From the NCBI RefSeq assembly GCF_040529335.1, contig NZ_CP159534.1:7564001-7628000 (forward strand): DNA of 64,000 bases, written 5' to 3'. The notes under the pieces were generated by a model. The model was not told where the DNA came from, ran no database searches, and saw only the letters and a program-made list of their open reading frames with translations. The DNA comes from Streptomyces sp. HUAS MG91. GTDB taxonomy: Bacteria > Actinomycetota > Actinomycetes > Streptomycetales > Streptomycetaceae. Below, piece by piece: positions 45,530 through 53,788 of the stretch (the stretch's first letter is position 1; the number at the start of each line of letters is the position of its first letter). The position numbers were made by a program, and so were the translations under genes.

Positions 45530-45994
45530 ATGGCCGGGCAGATCTCATCGGGCCCCACCCCGGGCTCCGGCACACCCCCGCAGGAGCCCCACGTCAGTGT
45601 GATGGCGCTCGGCGGAGTCGTCTTCGCCGCCTGCGTCCTGGGCATCCTCGGCGGGTTCCATCTGATCTCGGGGCTCTCCGAGGTCCTGAGCAGCAACTAC
45701 TACCAGGCGCAGCACGACTACGCCTTCGACTTCGACACCAACGGCCGCGGCTGGGTCGAGATGATCACCGGCGCGGTGATGCTCGGCGCGGCCTTCGCCC
45801 TGTTCAAGGGCCGCACCTGGGCCCGCGTGGTCGGTATCGTCATCGCCGGTCTGAGCGCGCTGGAGCACTTCTTCTTCACCCCGTACCACCCGGTGTGGTC
45901 GGCGATCATCATCGTGCTCGACGTGCTGGTGATCTGGTCGCTGACGGCGTACGGACGCCGCGAGGCGCGCAAGGTCTACGAGGCCGGGTCCTAG
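45530..45994 (+). CDS. DUF7144-type membrane protein (second copy)
   Basis: ATG 45530 follows GAAGAGGAAG and gives 154 residues with four hydrophobic helices. The loop YAFDFDTNGRGWVEMITGAV and the FFFTPYHPVWSAIIIVLDVL segment correspond to the same places in the paralogue at 29396. The N-terminus is Gly/Pro-rich and cytoplasmic. The function is unknown. It is monocistronic and controlled from site 4, in parallel with the first copy at site 1. Confidence 0.82.
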   Translation: MAGQISSGPTPGSGTPPQEPHVSVMALGGVVFAACVLGILGGFHLISGLSEVLSSNYYQAQHDYAFDFDTNGRGWVEMITGAVMLGAAFALFKGRTWARVVGIVIAGLSALEHFFFTPYHPVWSAIIIVLDVLVIWSLTAYGRREARKVYEAGS

Positions 45995-46025
45995 GGCGTG
46001 TGTCGCCCCAGCCGCCCGACAGCCG

Positions 46026-47339
46026 TCAGCTCCGCCGGGTCAGGCCCAGTTCGGCGATCGTGCGCCAGTCGAGGGCCGGCCGTTCCCGGTAGCCGCCCGG
46101 CCGGTTCCTAGGCACCATCACGCGGAGCGCGCCCGCCCGGATCTCGCAGCGCACGGGCACGGGCAGCCGCACCGCCTCGCCGTCGAGGCCGACCGGCAGC
46201 TCCGGCCGGTCGGCGTCGACGGTCACCGTGGTCGCGCGCGCCCGGGTCAGCCCCGTCGCCCGGCCGCGCCGCAGCAGCCCCGCGGCCTGGGCGGCGCTGG
46301 TCACGCGGACGCCGACACAGCCGAGGACGCCGCCGTCGACGCGGGGGCGCCGGCCGAGCCCGGCGATGTCCCGCTCGCCGTACGGGTTGTTGCTGACCAG
46401 CAGCGCCTGCGGATCCTCGAAGGTGTGCCCGCCCGCGTGCGCGGTCAGCCGGGCGCCGCGGTGGCCCACGAGCAGATCGGGCAGCAGCTCCAGCGTCGTA
46501 CGGGTCTTGCCGTCCCGGTAGGCGGGGCTCTGCACCACCTCCGCGTACGCGCCGAACGAGACGTTGTTGACGAACGGCCGCCCGGCAGCCCGGCCCAGAT
46601 CCACCCGGAGTTCGACCCCGTCGCGCAGCGCGTCGAGGGCGGTGGCCGGGTCGTCGCGGTCCAGGCCGAGGTCGAGGGCGAAGTGGTTGCGGGTCCCCGC
46701 GGGAACGACGAGGAACGGCAGACCGAGGTCGGCGGCGACCTCGGCGACCAGGGCCTGGGTGCCGTCACCGCCGGCGACGCCGAGCAGATCGGCGCCGCGC
46801 GCCGCGCAGCCGCGGGCCAGGGCCGCGACGTCCGTCTCGCCGTCCGTGTCCAGCAGCACCACCTCGGCACCGAGTTCGCCCGCCCGCTCGCGCAGCCGGA
46901 ACCGCTCCACCTTCCCGCCTCCGGAGCGGGGATTCATGATGAGCACGGGATGCCGGACCTGCGGCGCGGGCCGCTCCCGCGGCGCGGCCGGTGCCGCCCG
47001 CCCGGTCAGCGCCGCCCGCCCGGCGCCCGTGGCCGCCAGCCACAGCGCGCCCGACACCAGCACCACCCAGAGCAGACCGGCCCGCACGTACGCCACGAGC
47101 ACCCAGACCGGCGCGGCGAGCGCGAGCAGCACGGCGAGGTACCGCAGCACCCCCCGGCGGCTGAGGACCCACCACACGGCCGCGAGCGTGAGCACCGCGC
47201 CCGCGAGCCCGACCACGAGCAGCGCGAAGGTGCGCAGCCCGGCGAACACGCCGAGCACCACGAGCGCCGCCGCGGCGGCGAGCAGACAGAGGCGGGCCAG
47301 CCGGCGCCGCCGCCGAAGTCCTCGGATCTCCGGTTCCAT
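46026..47339 (-). CDS. Diacylglycerol-kinase-like lipid kinase with N-terminal membrane helices
   Basis: ATG 47339 gives 437 residues; longer starts would cross regulon site 5. Three to four hydrophobic segments fill residues 18-120. A DAGK catalytic domain follows: VLIMNPRSGGGKVERF, the nucleotide loop GVAGGDGTQALVAEVA, LVVPAGTRNHFALDLGLD and NNVSFGAYAEV. The family phosphorylates diacylglycerol or related lipids (or sphingoid-like bases) with ATP. Membrane helices on the same chain suit a lipid substrate. It is divergent from the DUF2252 gene across two regulon-type sites. Confidence 0.88.
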   Translation of the reverse strand: MEPEIRGLRRRRRLARLCLLAAAAALVVLGVFAGLRTFALLVVGLAGAVLTLAAVWWVLSRRGVLRYLAVLLALAAPVWVLVAYVRAGLLWVVLVSGALWLAATGAGRAALTGRAAPAAPRERPAPQVRHPVLIMNPRSGGGKVERFRLRERAGELGAEVVLLDTDGETDVAALARGCAARGADLLGVAGGDGTQALVAEVAADLGLPFLVVPAGTRNHFALDLGLDRDDPATALDALRDGVELRVDLGRAAGRPFVNNVSFGAYAEVVQSPAYRDGKTRTTLELLPDLLVGHRGARLTAHAGGHTFEDPQALLVSNNPYGERDIAGLGRRPRVDGGVLGCVGVRVTSAAQAAGLLRRGRATGLTRARATTVTVDADRPELPVGLDGEAVRLPVPVRCEIRAGALRVMVPRNRPGGYRERPALDWRTIAELGLTRRS

Positions 47340-47374
47340 GGCGGACAGTCTGCGGCCCGGCGGCCCGCCGCTCC

Positions 47375-47422
47375 TCACCCCCGGCAGGCGACTCGGCGGC
47401 GGACCTCACACCGCCGGGGTGA
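47375..47422. promoter_or_regulatory. Pair of TCACC-N7-GGTGA-like sites (5 and 6), one mismatch each
   Basis: TCACC-N7-GGCGA lies at 47375-47391, 36 bases upstream of the lipid-kinase start. TCACA-N7-GGTGA lies at 47406-47422, 78 upstream of the DUF2252 start. The two are 31 bp apart, about three helical turns, on the same DNA face, one for each divergent gene. Confidence 0.6.
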
Positions 47423-47499
47423 CGCACCGCGGCCCGGGCCGGTCCAGTGTCATGGTCACCGGCGGCCGCCGGACGGGGAGCCGCGAGGGGAGCACTGCC

Positions 47500-48981
47500 A
47501 TGGACGCGACCGAGACGACGAGCACGCACGGACCGGCCACTCCCGCCGAGCGGGCGGCCCGGGGCAGGAGCGCCCGCTCCCGCGTCCCGCGCCCGGCGCA
47601 CGGCGAGTTCGCGCCGCCCGCCGACCGCCCCGACCCGGTCGACGTCCTCGAACAGCAGTCGGCCGACCGGCTCCCCGAGCTGGTGCCGCTGCGCTACGGA
47701 CGTATGACGCAGTCGCCGTTCCGCTTCTTCCGCGGCGCCGCCGCCCTCATGGCGGCCGACCTCGCGGCCACCCCCACCACAGGAATGCGGGCCCAACTGT
47801 GCGGTGACGCGCACCTGTTGAACTTCCGGCTGCTCGCCTCGCCGGAGCGGCGCCTGATGTTCGACATCAACGACTTCGACGAGACGCTGCCGGGCCCGTG
47901 GGAGTGGGACGTCAAACGGCTCGCGGCCAGCCTGGTCATCGCCGGGCGCGGCAACGGCTTCGGCGCGGCACAGCGCCGCCGCGTGGTGCGGGCCACCGTG
48001 GCCGCCTACCGCCGTGCGATGGCGGAGTTCGCCGCCCTGCGCACGCTCGACGTCTGGTACGCGCGGATCGACGCCGACGAGCTGTACGCGAGGCTCTCCG
48101 CCCGTATCGACCCGCGCGCCCGCCGCCGGATGTCCGCCGCGCTCACCAAGGCCCGTACCCGGGACCACCTCCAGGCGCTCGACAAGCTGGCCCGGGTGGT
48201 CGACGGCCAGCTGCGCATCGTCCCCGACCCGCCGCTGATCACCCCGCTCGACATGCTGCTGCCCGGCGTGGAGCGCAAGCACCTGGAGGACCAGCTGCGC
48301 GGACTCGTCGCCCGTTACGCCCGGTCGCTGCCCGCCGACCGGCGGGCTCTGCTGGCCCAGTACCGGGTCGTCGACATGGCGCGCAAGGTCGTCGGCGTGG
48401 GCAGTGTCGGCACCCGCTGCTGGGTGATCCTGCTGCTCGGCCGGGACGCCCGCGACCCGCTGCTGCTCCAGGCGAAGGAGGCGCAGACGTCGGTCCTCGC
48501 CCCGGGCGCCGGCGCGTCGGACCTCGTCAACCAGGGCGAGCGCGTCGTCGCGGGCCAGCGGCTCATGCAGGCCGCCGGGGACATGTTCCTCGGCTGGGAG
48601 CGGGCGGAGGGCTTCGACGGACGGCAACGCGACTTCTACATCCGGCAGTTGCGGGACTGGAAGGCGATCCCGCAGGCCGACCTGATGAGCCCGGACGTCA
48701 TGCTCCTCTTCGGCCGCACCTGCGGCACCACGCTGGCCCGCGCCCACGCGCGCTCCGGTGACCGCATCGCGATCGCCGCCTACCTGGGCCGCTCCGACGC
48801 CTTCGACCGGGCCGTCGCCCGGTTCGCGGAGGCGTACGCGGACCAGAACGAGCGCGACTTCGCGGCGCTCACGGCCGCGGTGAAGGACGGCCGGGTACGG
48901 GCCGAGAAGGAGGAGCCCGACAAGCCGGTCCGGACCGGCAAACCGGCGAAATCCAAGGGCTCCAGGGCCCCGGGGCATTAG
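47500..48981 (+). CDS. DUF2252 family protein
   Basis: ATG 47500 follows GAGGGGAGC; GTG 47452 is a weaker alternative. The 493-residue protein has YGRMTQSPFRFFRGAAALMA, LCGDAHLLNFRLLASPERRL and FDINDFDETLPGPWEWDVKR, the diagnostic blocks of DUF2252. The GDAHLLNF and DINDFDE pieces recall the catalytic and metal sites of aminoglycoside-kinase-like folds, so a phosphotransfer activity is possible but unproven. The tail is lysine-rich. The stop overlaps the convergent YihY/BrkB gene by four bases. Confidence 0.9.
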   Translation: MDATETTSTHGPATPAERAARGRSARSRVPRPAHGEFAPPADRPDPVDVLEQQSADRLPELVPLRYGRMTQSPFRFFRGAAALMAADLAATPTTGMRAQLCGDAHLLNFRLLASPERRLMFDINDFDETLPGPWEWDVKRLAASLVIAGRGNGFGAAQRRRVVRATVAAYRRAMAEFAALRTLDVWYARIDADELYARLSARIDPRARRRMSAALTKARTRDHLQALDKLARVVDGQLRIVPDPPLITPLDMLLPGVERKHLEDQLRGLVARYARSLPADRRALLAQYRVVDMARKVVGVGSVGTRCWVILLLGRDARDPLLLQAKEAQTSVLAPGAGASDLVNQGERVVAGQRLMQAAGDMFLGWERAEGFDGRQRDFYIRQLRDWKAIPQADLMSPDVMLLFGRTCGTTLARAHARSGDRIAIAAYLGRSDAFDRAVARFAEAYADQNERDFAALTAAVKDGRVRAEKEEPDKPVRTGKPAKSKGSRAPGH

Positions 48982-49775
48982 GGATCGGCCGGGCCCGTCC
49001 ACCTCCGTACCCACTCCTCCTGGGCCAGCACCCGCCCGATCGCCACACCGGCCACCACCACGGTGAAGAACACGATCAGCCAGGACAGCAGGGTGAACAC
49101 CGAGCCGAGCGGCCCGTACCGCTCCTCGCTCACCCGCAGCGCCCGCGGCAGCCACAGCCCGGAGGCGACGCAGAAGGCGACCACCCCGCCGCCGGCCAGC
49201 ACCGCGCCCGGCAGCAGCGGCAGCCACGGCACCCGCCCCGCGAGGAGCAGGTGCTGCGTCCACCACCACATCAGAACCGACTCCACCACCTGGAGCGCCA
49301 CCCCGAGCACGGTCCCGGCGCCGAACGCCCGGTGCAGCGACCCCTGGAGCACCAGCACCGCGATCCACACCGCGAGCCACAGCGCCCAGCGCCACGCCAC
49401 GTACCGCACGCCGGACCGGGGGAGCTCCCAGGCACGCTCGCACATCCGTTGCAGGGCCCGGGTGAAGGAGGTGGCCGACAGCAGGGCCACCAGCAGGCCC
49501 GCGGCGCCCCAGTTGTCGAACGAGCCGTCGAAGCCGCGGGTCAGCCCGTCGGTGTCCGCCACCACGGGCCCGCTCGAGCCGATCAGCGTGTGCAGCGACC
49601 GCCGTATCTCGTGCCGCACGGGCGGCGGGCAGAGCGAGGCGACGGCGATCAGCATCGGCAGCGCGGCGAGGAACGCCTGGGCGGCGAGCCGTGTCGACAT
49701 GTCGAGAACGGTGACGCGGACGAGCTGCCGCCCGACGCGGGCCGCGAGCGGCCGGGCGGCTTCGGCGATCGCCAT
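48978..49775 (-). CDS. YihY/BrkB-like membrane protein
   Basis: ATG 49775 follows GGAGAGG and gives 265 residues with about six hydrophobic segments. LDMSTRLAAQAFLAALPMLI at the N-terminus and YGPLGSVFTLLSWLIVFFTV near the C-terminus match the BrkB/YihY family, whose members are plasma-membrane proteins of unclear, perhaps transport, function. A weak copy of the regulon palindrome (CCACC-N7-GGCGA, 49843-49859) lies 68 bases upstream, at the same distance as in the stronger cases. Confidence 0.82.
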   Translation of the reverse strand: MAIAEAARPLAARVGRQLVRVTVLDMSTRLAAQAFLAALPMLIAVASLCPPPVRHEIRRSLHTLIGSSGPVVADTDGLTRGFDGSFDNWGAAGLLVALLSATSFTRALQRMCERAWELPRSGVRYVAWRWALWLAVWIAVLVLQGSLHRAFGAGTVLGVALQVVESVLMWWWTQHLLLAGRVPWLPLLPGAVLAGGGVVAFCVASGLWLPRALRVSEERYGPLGSVFTLLSWLIVFFTVVVAGVAIGRVLAQEEWVRRWTGPADP

Positions 49776-49842
49776 GACGGTGGCCTCTCCTGGCAGGGCA
49801 CGCTCCTGCCGGACACCGTGCGCCGGGCGGCGCCGCTCCGCG

Positions 49843-49859
49843 CCACCCGGCACGGGCGA
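49843..49859 (-). promoter_or_regulatory. Weak TCACC-N7-GGTGA-like site (two mismatches)
   Basis: CCACC-N7-GGCGA matches eight of ten fixed positions and lies 68 bases upstream of the YihY/BrkB start, the distance seen for the strong sites. By sequence alone it would not be called. Confidence 0.3.
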
Positions 49860-49873
49860 CACGGGCGGGCCGG

Positions 49874-50242
49874 TCAGGCCGCGTCGCGCGCCACCTTGCG
49901 GGCCCAGAGCACCAGCGGGATCTGGAGCGGTACCCGGGCCCGCGCCGCGTTCCTGAGCGGGGCGGGCCGCTCGTTCCAGTCGGCGGCCATCTTGATGTTC
50001 GCGGGCACGACGGCGACGAAGAACGCGGCCGCGGCGGTGGCGGCGCGGGCCCGGGTCCCGGGCAGTGCGACGCCCGCCGCCAGCGCCAGTTCCACGGCGC
50101 CGCTGGCCCGGGTCCAGGTGCGCGGCGAGCCGGGCAGCGCGCGCGGCACGATCGCGTCGAAAGGCCTGGGCAGCAGGAAATGGGCGGCCCCCGCTCCGGC
50201 GAGCAGGCCGGCGAGGAGCTGGTGGGACGGTGGGCGGCGCAA
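49874..50242 (-). CDS. DoxX-like small membrane protein
   Basis: The likely start is TTG 50242, five bases after GGAGG, giving 122 residues; no ATG fits better. Hydrophobic segments begin with LLAGLLAGAGAAHFLLP and continue through a glycine/alanine-rich middle (AVELALAAGVALPGTR) and AAAAFFVAVVPANIKMAADW, the DoxX pattern. The function is usually given as membrane-associated, sometimes redox-related. The 18-bp palindrome at 50280-50297 lies 38 bases upstream and should place it under a TetR-type repressor, which is not in the window. Confidence 0.8.
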   Translation of the reverse strand: MRRPPSHQLLAGLLAGAGAAHFLLPRPFDAIVPRALPGSPRTWTRASGAVELALAAGVALPGTRARAATAAAAFFVAVVPANIKMAADWNERPAPLRNAARARVPLQIPLVLWARKVARDAA

Positions 50243-50279
50243 GGGAGCCTCCTGGGACGTCAGCGACAGACAGACGATC

Positions 50280-50297
50280 TTACTTACTGGTAAGTAA
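50280..50297 (-). promoter_or_regulatory. 18-bp TetR-like operator upstream of the DoxX gene
   Basis: TTACTTAC and GTAAGTAA form perfect 8-bp arms around TG. AT-rich arms in this GC-rich gap and the TnAC/GTnA symmetry resemble TetR-family operators. The rest of the 265-base gap to 50507 shows no gene. Confidence 0.72.
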
Positions 50298-50507
50298 TCA
50301 AGTCGAGTACCGCGTCCGCGGTTTGGACGGAAGCGCTTCGTTTTCCGGACGGTTGCGGGGGGTCGCTCCGGCCCGCCGTTCGTTTTGCGGGCTGCGTGGG
50401 GGAGTGCCGCTCGGGATGATAGGGGAGGGGGAGCTGCAGGGCCCCTCGGGTTCTTCGATACCGGTTGTCGCGTCCGTGCCCGCGGAGGCGCTGGAGGGGT
50501 AGTCGTG

Positions 50508-51230
50508 ATGGTGACGGACATGGAACTGGCGGCGCTGGCCGTGCGTCTGACGGACGAGGCCAGCTCCGAGCCGCTCGACGTGGGCAGAGTGCTGACCACG
50601 CTCGTCGAGGGCGTCCGCCGGCTCGTCGGCACCCACGGGGCAGGGGTGCACTACGCACCGCCCGACGGCGCGGCTGTGCGCACGGAGGGCACCAGCACGG
50701 AGCTGCGCGCGCTGACGGCCGACGCCGCCGCCTGGGGAGAAGGCCCCGGCTACGAGGCGCGCACCGCCGGCCGTCCGCTCATCGACCTCGACGTGACCGG
50801 GCGCCCGGCCAGCGTGCGCTGGCCCCGCTGGGTGCCACGGGCCCGCGCCCTCGGGCTCGCCCGCGTCACGGCGCTGCCCCTGTCCGGCGGCGGCGCCACG
50901 GTCGGCGCGCTCATCCTGCACGGCCGCCCGGGCCCGTCCCTGGACGAGCCGGCGCTGCTGCGGGCGCACGCCGTCACCGGAGTGGCCGCGGACATGCTGT
51001 CCCTGGTGGGCGAAGTGCAGCGCAACCGCGCCCTGGTGGCGCAGCTGGAGCACGCGCTCACCAGCCGGATCGTCATCGAGCAGGCCAAGGGGATGCTGTC
51101 CGTCCGGCGGGACGTCAGCGTCGACGAGGCCTTCACCCTTCTGCGTGGCTACGCCCGTTCGCACCGCAGGAAGATCGTGGAGGTCGCCGCCGACATCACC
51201 GAGGGGCGCGCGGACCTCCACGCGCTGTGA
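50508..51230 (+). CDS. GAF-ANTAR domain transcription antiterminator
   Basis: ATG 50508 lies eight bases after GGAGGGG and gives 240 residues. Residues about 20-165 form a GAF domain (VGRVLTTLVEGVRRLVGTHG, ARALGLARVTALPLS). Residues about 175-235 form an ANTAR domain (LEHALTSRIVIEQAKGMLSV, VDEAFTLLRGYARSHRRKIV), which in related proteins binds paired RNA hairpins to prevent termination. The GAF input is unknown; no cysteine cluster for an iron-sulfur centre is evident. It is followed after about 100 bases by an AraC gene on the same strand. Confidence 0.9.
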   Translation: MVTDMELAALAVRLTDEASSEPLDVGRVLTTLVEGVRRLVGTHGAGVHYAPPDGAAVRTEGTSTELRALTADAAAWGEGPGYEARTAGRPLIDLDVTGRPASVRWPRWVPRARALGLARVTALPLSGGGATVGALILHGRPGPSLDEPALLRAHAVTGVAADMLSLVGEVQRNRALVAQLEHALTSRIVIEQAKGMLSVRRDVSVDEAFTLLRGYARSHRRKIVEVAADITEGRADLHAL

Positions 51231-51333
51231 GCCGGAATGCCTGCGCCCCTCCGGCCGGTTGATTACCGTGTGGGGCCAGATGTCCGTACGACGGCATGCG
51301 TGAGCGGAGCGCACCCGGATCGGGGTCGAGCTG

Positions 51334-52299
51334 GTGAGCGGCAAGCCTGTGCAGCCGGCCGAGGCGCGGACGCCCTCGGGGGACGAGGCGCGGAGCCTGA
51401 TGCAGGCGGCCTACGGGCGCAGATTCAGCGCGCAGGACGTGCCCCGGGGCGGGGCGTACGTCATCCGGCACTTCGACACCCCGCACTTCGCGTACCGCGA
51501 GATGGTGCTGCCCGCCCCGCTCGCCTTCACCAAGGAACCCCGGGACGACCTGGTCGTCGTACGCGTCGTGGGCGGCCGGGCCCGGCGCACCCTCGGACGG
51601 CAGCAGGGCACCTTCGCGGCGGGCGACATCTTCCTCGGCCATGTGCCGGACCGGCCCTGCCACGGATTCACGGTGGACCTGTACGCGTCCGCCATCACCC
51701 TGCCCGGCGCGCTCCTCACGCGGGCCGCGGCCCTCGCCGACCCCCGAGGCGGCCGCCCGCTGCGGTTCACCGGCCTCACCCCGGTCGACCGCCGGCACGC
51801 CGCGCACTGGGACCGCGTCCGCGCCTACGCGCGCAGCGTCTGCGACCTCGGGACCGAGGCGATCCCGCTGATCGTCAGCCCCCTGGCCGATCTGCTGGCG
51901 GGCGCGGTCCTCCAGGTCTTCCCCAACACGGCGGCGGGCCATGAACCGTCCCTGTCCGACACACGGGACGCCACCCACTCGACGGCCGTCCGCGCCACGG
52001 CCTACATCGACGAGCACGCGCACACCGACATAGGCCTCGCGGACATCGCCGACGCCGTCCAGGTCACGCCCCGCGCCCTCCAGTACGCCTTCCGCCGCCA
52101 CCTGGGCACCACGCCCATGGCCTACCTGCGACGCGTACGGCTCGCACACGCCCACAGCGCGCTCAAGGCCGCCGACCCGTTCGCCGGTGCCACCGTCACC
52201 CGGATCGCCGCCCAGTGGGGCTTCCTGCACACGAGCCGCTTCTCCGCCGCCTACCGCGCCGCGTACGGCCAGTCACCCCGGGACACACTGCACGGCTGA
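51334..52299 (+). CDS. AraC-family transcriptional regulator
   Basis: GTG 51334 gives 321 residues. The N-terminal 200 residues are a beta-rich sensing domain (YVIRHFDTPHFAYREMVLPA). The C-terminal HTH pair begins with ATAYIDEHAHTDIGLADIAD and VTPRALQYAFRRHLGTTPMA, and ends IAAQWGFLHTSRFSAAYRAA, complete and canonical. The ligand and targets are unknown. It ends ten bases before the convergent ROK gene. Confidence 0.9.
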   Translation: MSGKPVQPAEARTPSGDEARSLMQAAYGRRFSAQDVPRGGAYVIRHFDTPHFAYREMVLPAPLAFTKEPRDDLVVVRVVGGRARRTLGRQQGTFAAGDIFLGHVPDRPCHGFTVDLYASAITLPGALLTRAAALADPRGGRPLRFTGLTPVDRRHAAHWDRVRAYARSVCDLGTEAIPLIVSPLADLLAGAVLQVFPNTAAGHEPSLSDTRDATHSTAVRATAYIDEHAHTDIGLADIADAVQVTPRALQYAFRRHLGTTPMAYLRRVRLAHAHSALKAADPFAGATVTRIAAQWGFLHTSRFSAAYRAAYGQSPRDTLHG

Positions 52300-52308
52300 C
52301 CGCAGGCC

Positions 52309-53589
52309 CTAGGGGACGGGCCGCAGATACACGGCGTCGAGCGCGAGATGAGCCCCGCCGTGCGCCGCCGCCGCGAACCCCAGTGCCGACAGGCGCACTT
52401 CGCAGCTGCCCGCCAGGGGCGCCATCACGCGCGTACGCAGCATGTCGCGCACCCGGTCCAGGAGAAGATCGCCGATGTACGTGAAGTAGCCGCCCAGGAC
52501 GACCAGTCGGGGGTTGAGGACGTCGGCGAGCAGCGCCAGGCCGAGGCCCAGGTCGTGCGCCACCCGGTCCAGGGCCGCCACGGTGCTCGGATCGCCCGCC
52601 TCGGCGCGGCGGCGCAGGTCCGCCAGGCGCTGTTCGAGGGCGATGTCGGGATCGTGCAGCGGATCGCTGCCGCGTGCCGCGAGCCGCAGGATGGCGTCGA
52701 GGCCCACCATGGTCTCCCAGCAGCCGTGCCGCCCGCAGACGCACGGATTGCGGGCCGGATCGAGCGGCATGTGGCCGACCTCGCCCGCGAATCCGTCGGC
52801 GCCGCGCAACAGCCGCCCGTCGTTGACGATGCCGGCCCCGATGCCGCGCTCCCCGGTGAGCGAGAGCATGTCGCGGACGCCCGAGCCGCGGACCTGCGCG
52901 TACTCGGCCAGCGCGGCCAGCTTGGCGTCGTTCTCCAGGGCGATCGGCGGCAGCGTCGGCACCCCGGCCCGCCGCAGGCGCGAGCGCAGCGCGTCCGCCA
53001 CGGCCACGTCCCGCCAGCCGATGCCCGGGGCGAAGCTCACGGTGGCCGACGCACTGTCGACGACCCCCGGCACCGCGAGCGTCAGACCGACCGGACGCCT
53101 CCCCGCGCGCTCCAGGGCCGCGAGACAGTCAGCGATATGACGTGCCGTCAGATCCAGTACGGCATCGGGCCCTTCGGCCTTGACCGCGAGCGGCACCCGG
53201 TGCGCGTAGACCTGGCTGCCGTCGAGCGCCAGGGCGAGCACATGGACGTAGCTCGTGCTGATCTCCACGCCGAGACCGCAGAGGCCGCCACCGTCCAGGC
53301 GCACCAGCGTGCCCGGCCGGCCCACGGCACCCTCCCGCCGCGCGGGCCCCTCGCTGACCAGGCCGAGGCCGACGAGTTCCGCGACGAGACTCGTCACCGT
53401 CGGCTTCGGCAGGCCGGTGTCGGCGGCTATCCGGGCGCGGGAGCGCGGGCCGCCGTCGCGCAGCAGGCCCAGCACGGCGCCGAGGTTCGTGCGCCGGATC
53501 GAGGCCCGGTCCCGGGTGCCGGAGGCGTCCGCGGGCGCGGCCTGCGACGGCGCCGCCGTACCGAGATCGGTCACTTCGTGCTCACCCAT
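52309..53589 (-). CDS. ROK-family transcriptional repressor with zinc motif
   Basis: ATG 53589 gives 426 residues. The winged helix-turn-helix is at about 30-85 (SRARIAADTGLPKPTVTSLV). The ROK domain carries GLGVEISTSYVHVLALALD, LENDAKLAALAEYAQ, GFAGEVGHMPLDP and the full zinc-binding CVCGRHGCWE. A sugar or sugar phosphate would relieve repression. It is divergent from the secreted-protein gene at 53789; the palindrome at 53711-53735 between them is a plausible operator for this protein. Confidence 0.92.
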   Translation of the reverse strand: MGEHEVTDLGTAAPSQAAPADASGTRDRASIRRTNLGAVLGLLRDGGPRSRARIAADTGLPKPTVTSLVAELVGLGLVSEGPARREGAVGRPGTLVRLDGGGLCGLGVEISTSYVHVLALALDGSQVYAHRVPLAVKAEGPDAVLDLTARHIADCLAALERAGRRPVGLTLAVPGVVDSASATVSFAPGIGWRDVAVADALRSRLRRAGVPTLPPIALENDAKLAALAEYAQVRGSGVRDMLSLTGERGIGAGIVNDGRLLRGADGFAGEVGHMPLDPARNPCVCGRHGCWETMVGLDAILRLAARGSDPLHDPDIALEQRLADLRRRAEAGDPSTVAALDRVAHDLGLGLALLADVLNPRLVVLGGYFTYIGDLLLDRVRDMLRTRVMAPLAGSCEVRLSALGFAAAAHGGAHLALDAVYLRPVP

Positions 53590-53695
53590 GTCCCTTCGTC
53601 GGCCGCGTCCGCCGCGAGAGCCGTCGGTCCCATGATGACAAGTCGCCCGTCGGGCCGTCCGGTTGAGGGGATCCCCAAGCGGTCCCGCGGATCGC

Positions 53696-53735
53696 TTGAC
53701 AGCCCCTGCATTAGTTCGGATTCTAGTCGAACTAA
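53696..53735 (+). promoter_or_regulatory. Consensus -35 with overlapping ROK-type palindrome
   Basis: TTGACA (53696-53701) is a perfect -35. TTAGTTCGG (53711-53719) and TCGAACTAA (53727-53735) form 9-bp arms with one mismatch around ATTCTAG, covering the expected -10 (17-19 bp downstream). A protein bound here would block transcription of the gene at 53789. Similar TTAGTTCG-type sites are known for Streptomyces ROK repressors of sugar genes, by memory. Confidence 0.7.
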
Positions 53736-53788
53736 ATCACGCCACGTGGTGAACGCGCTGCCAACCCCCCACGGTCAGAGGAGCAGTT

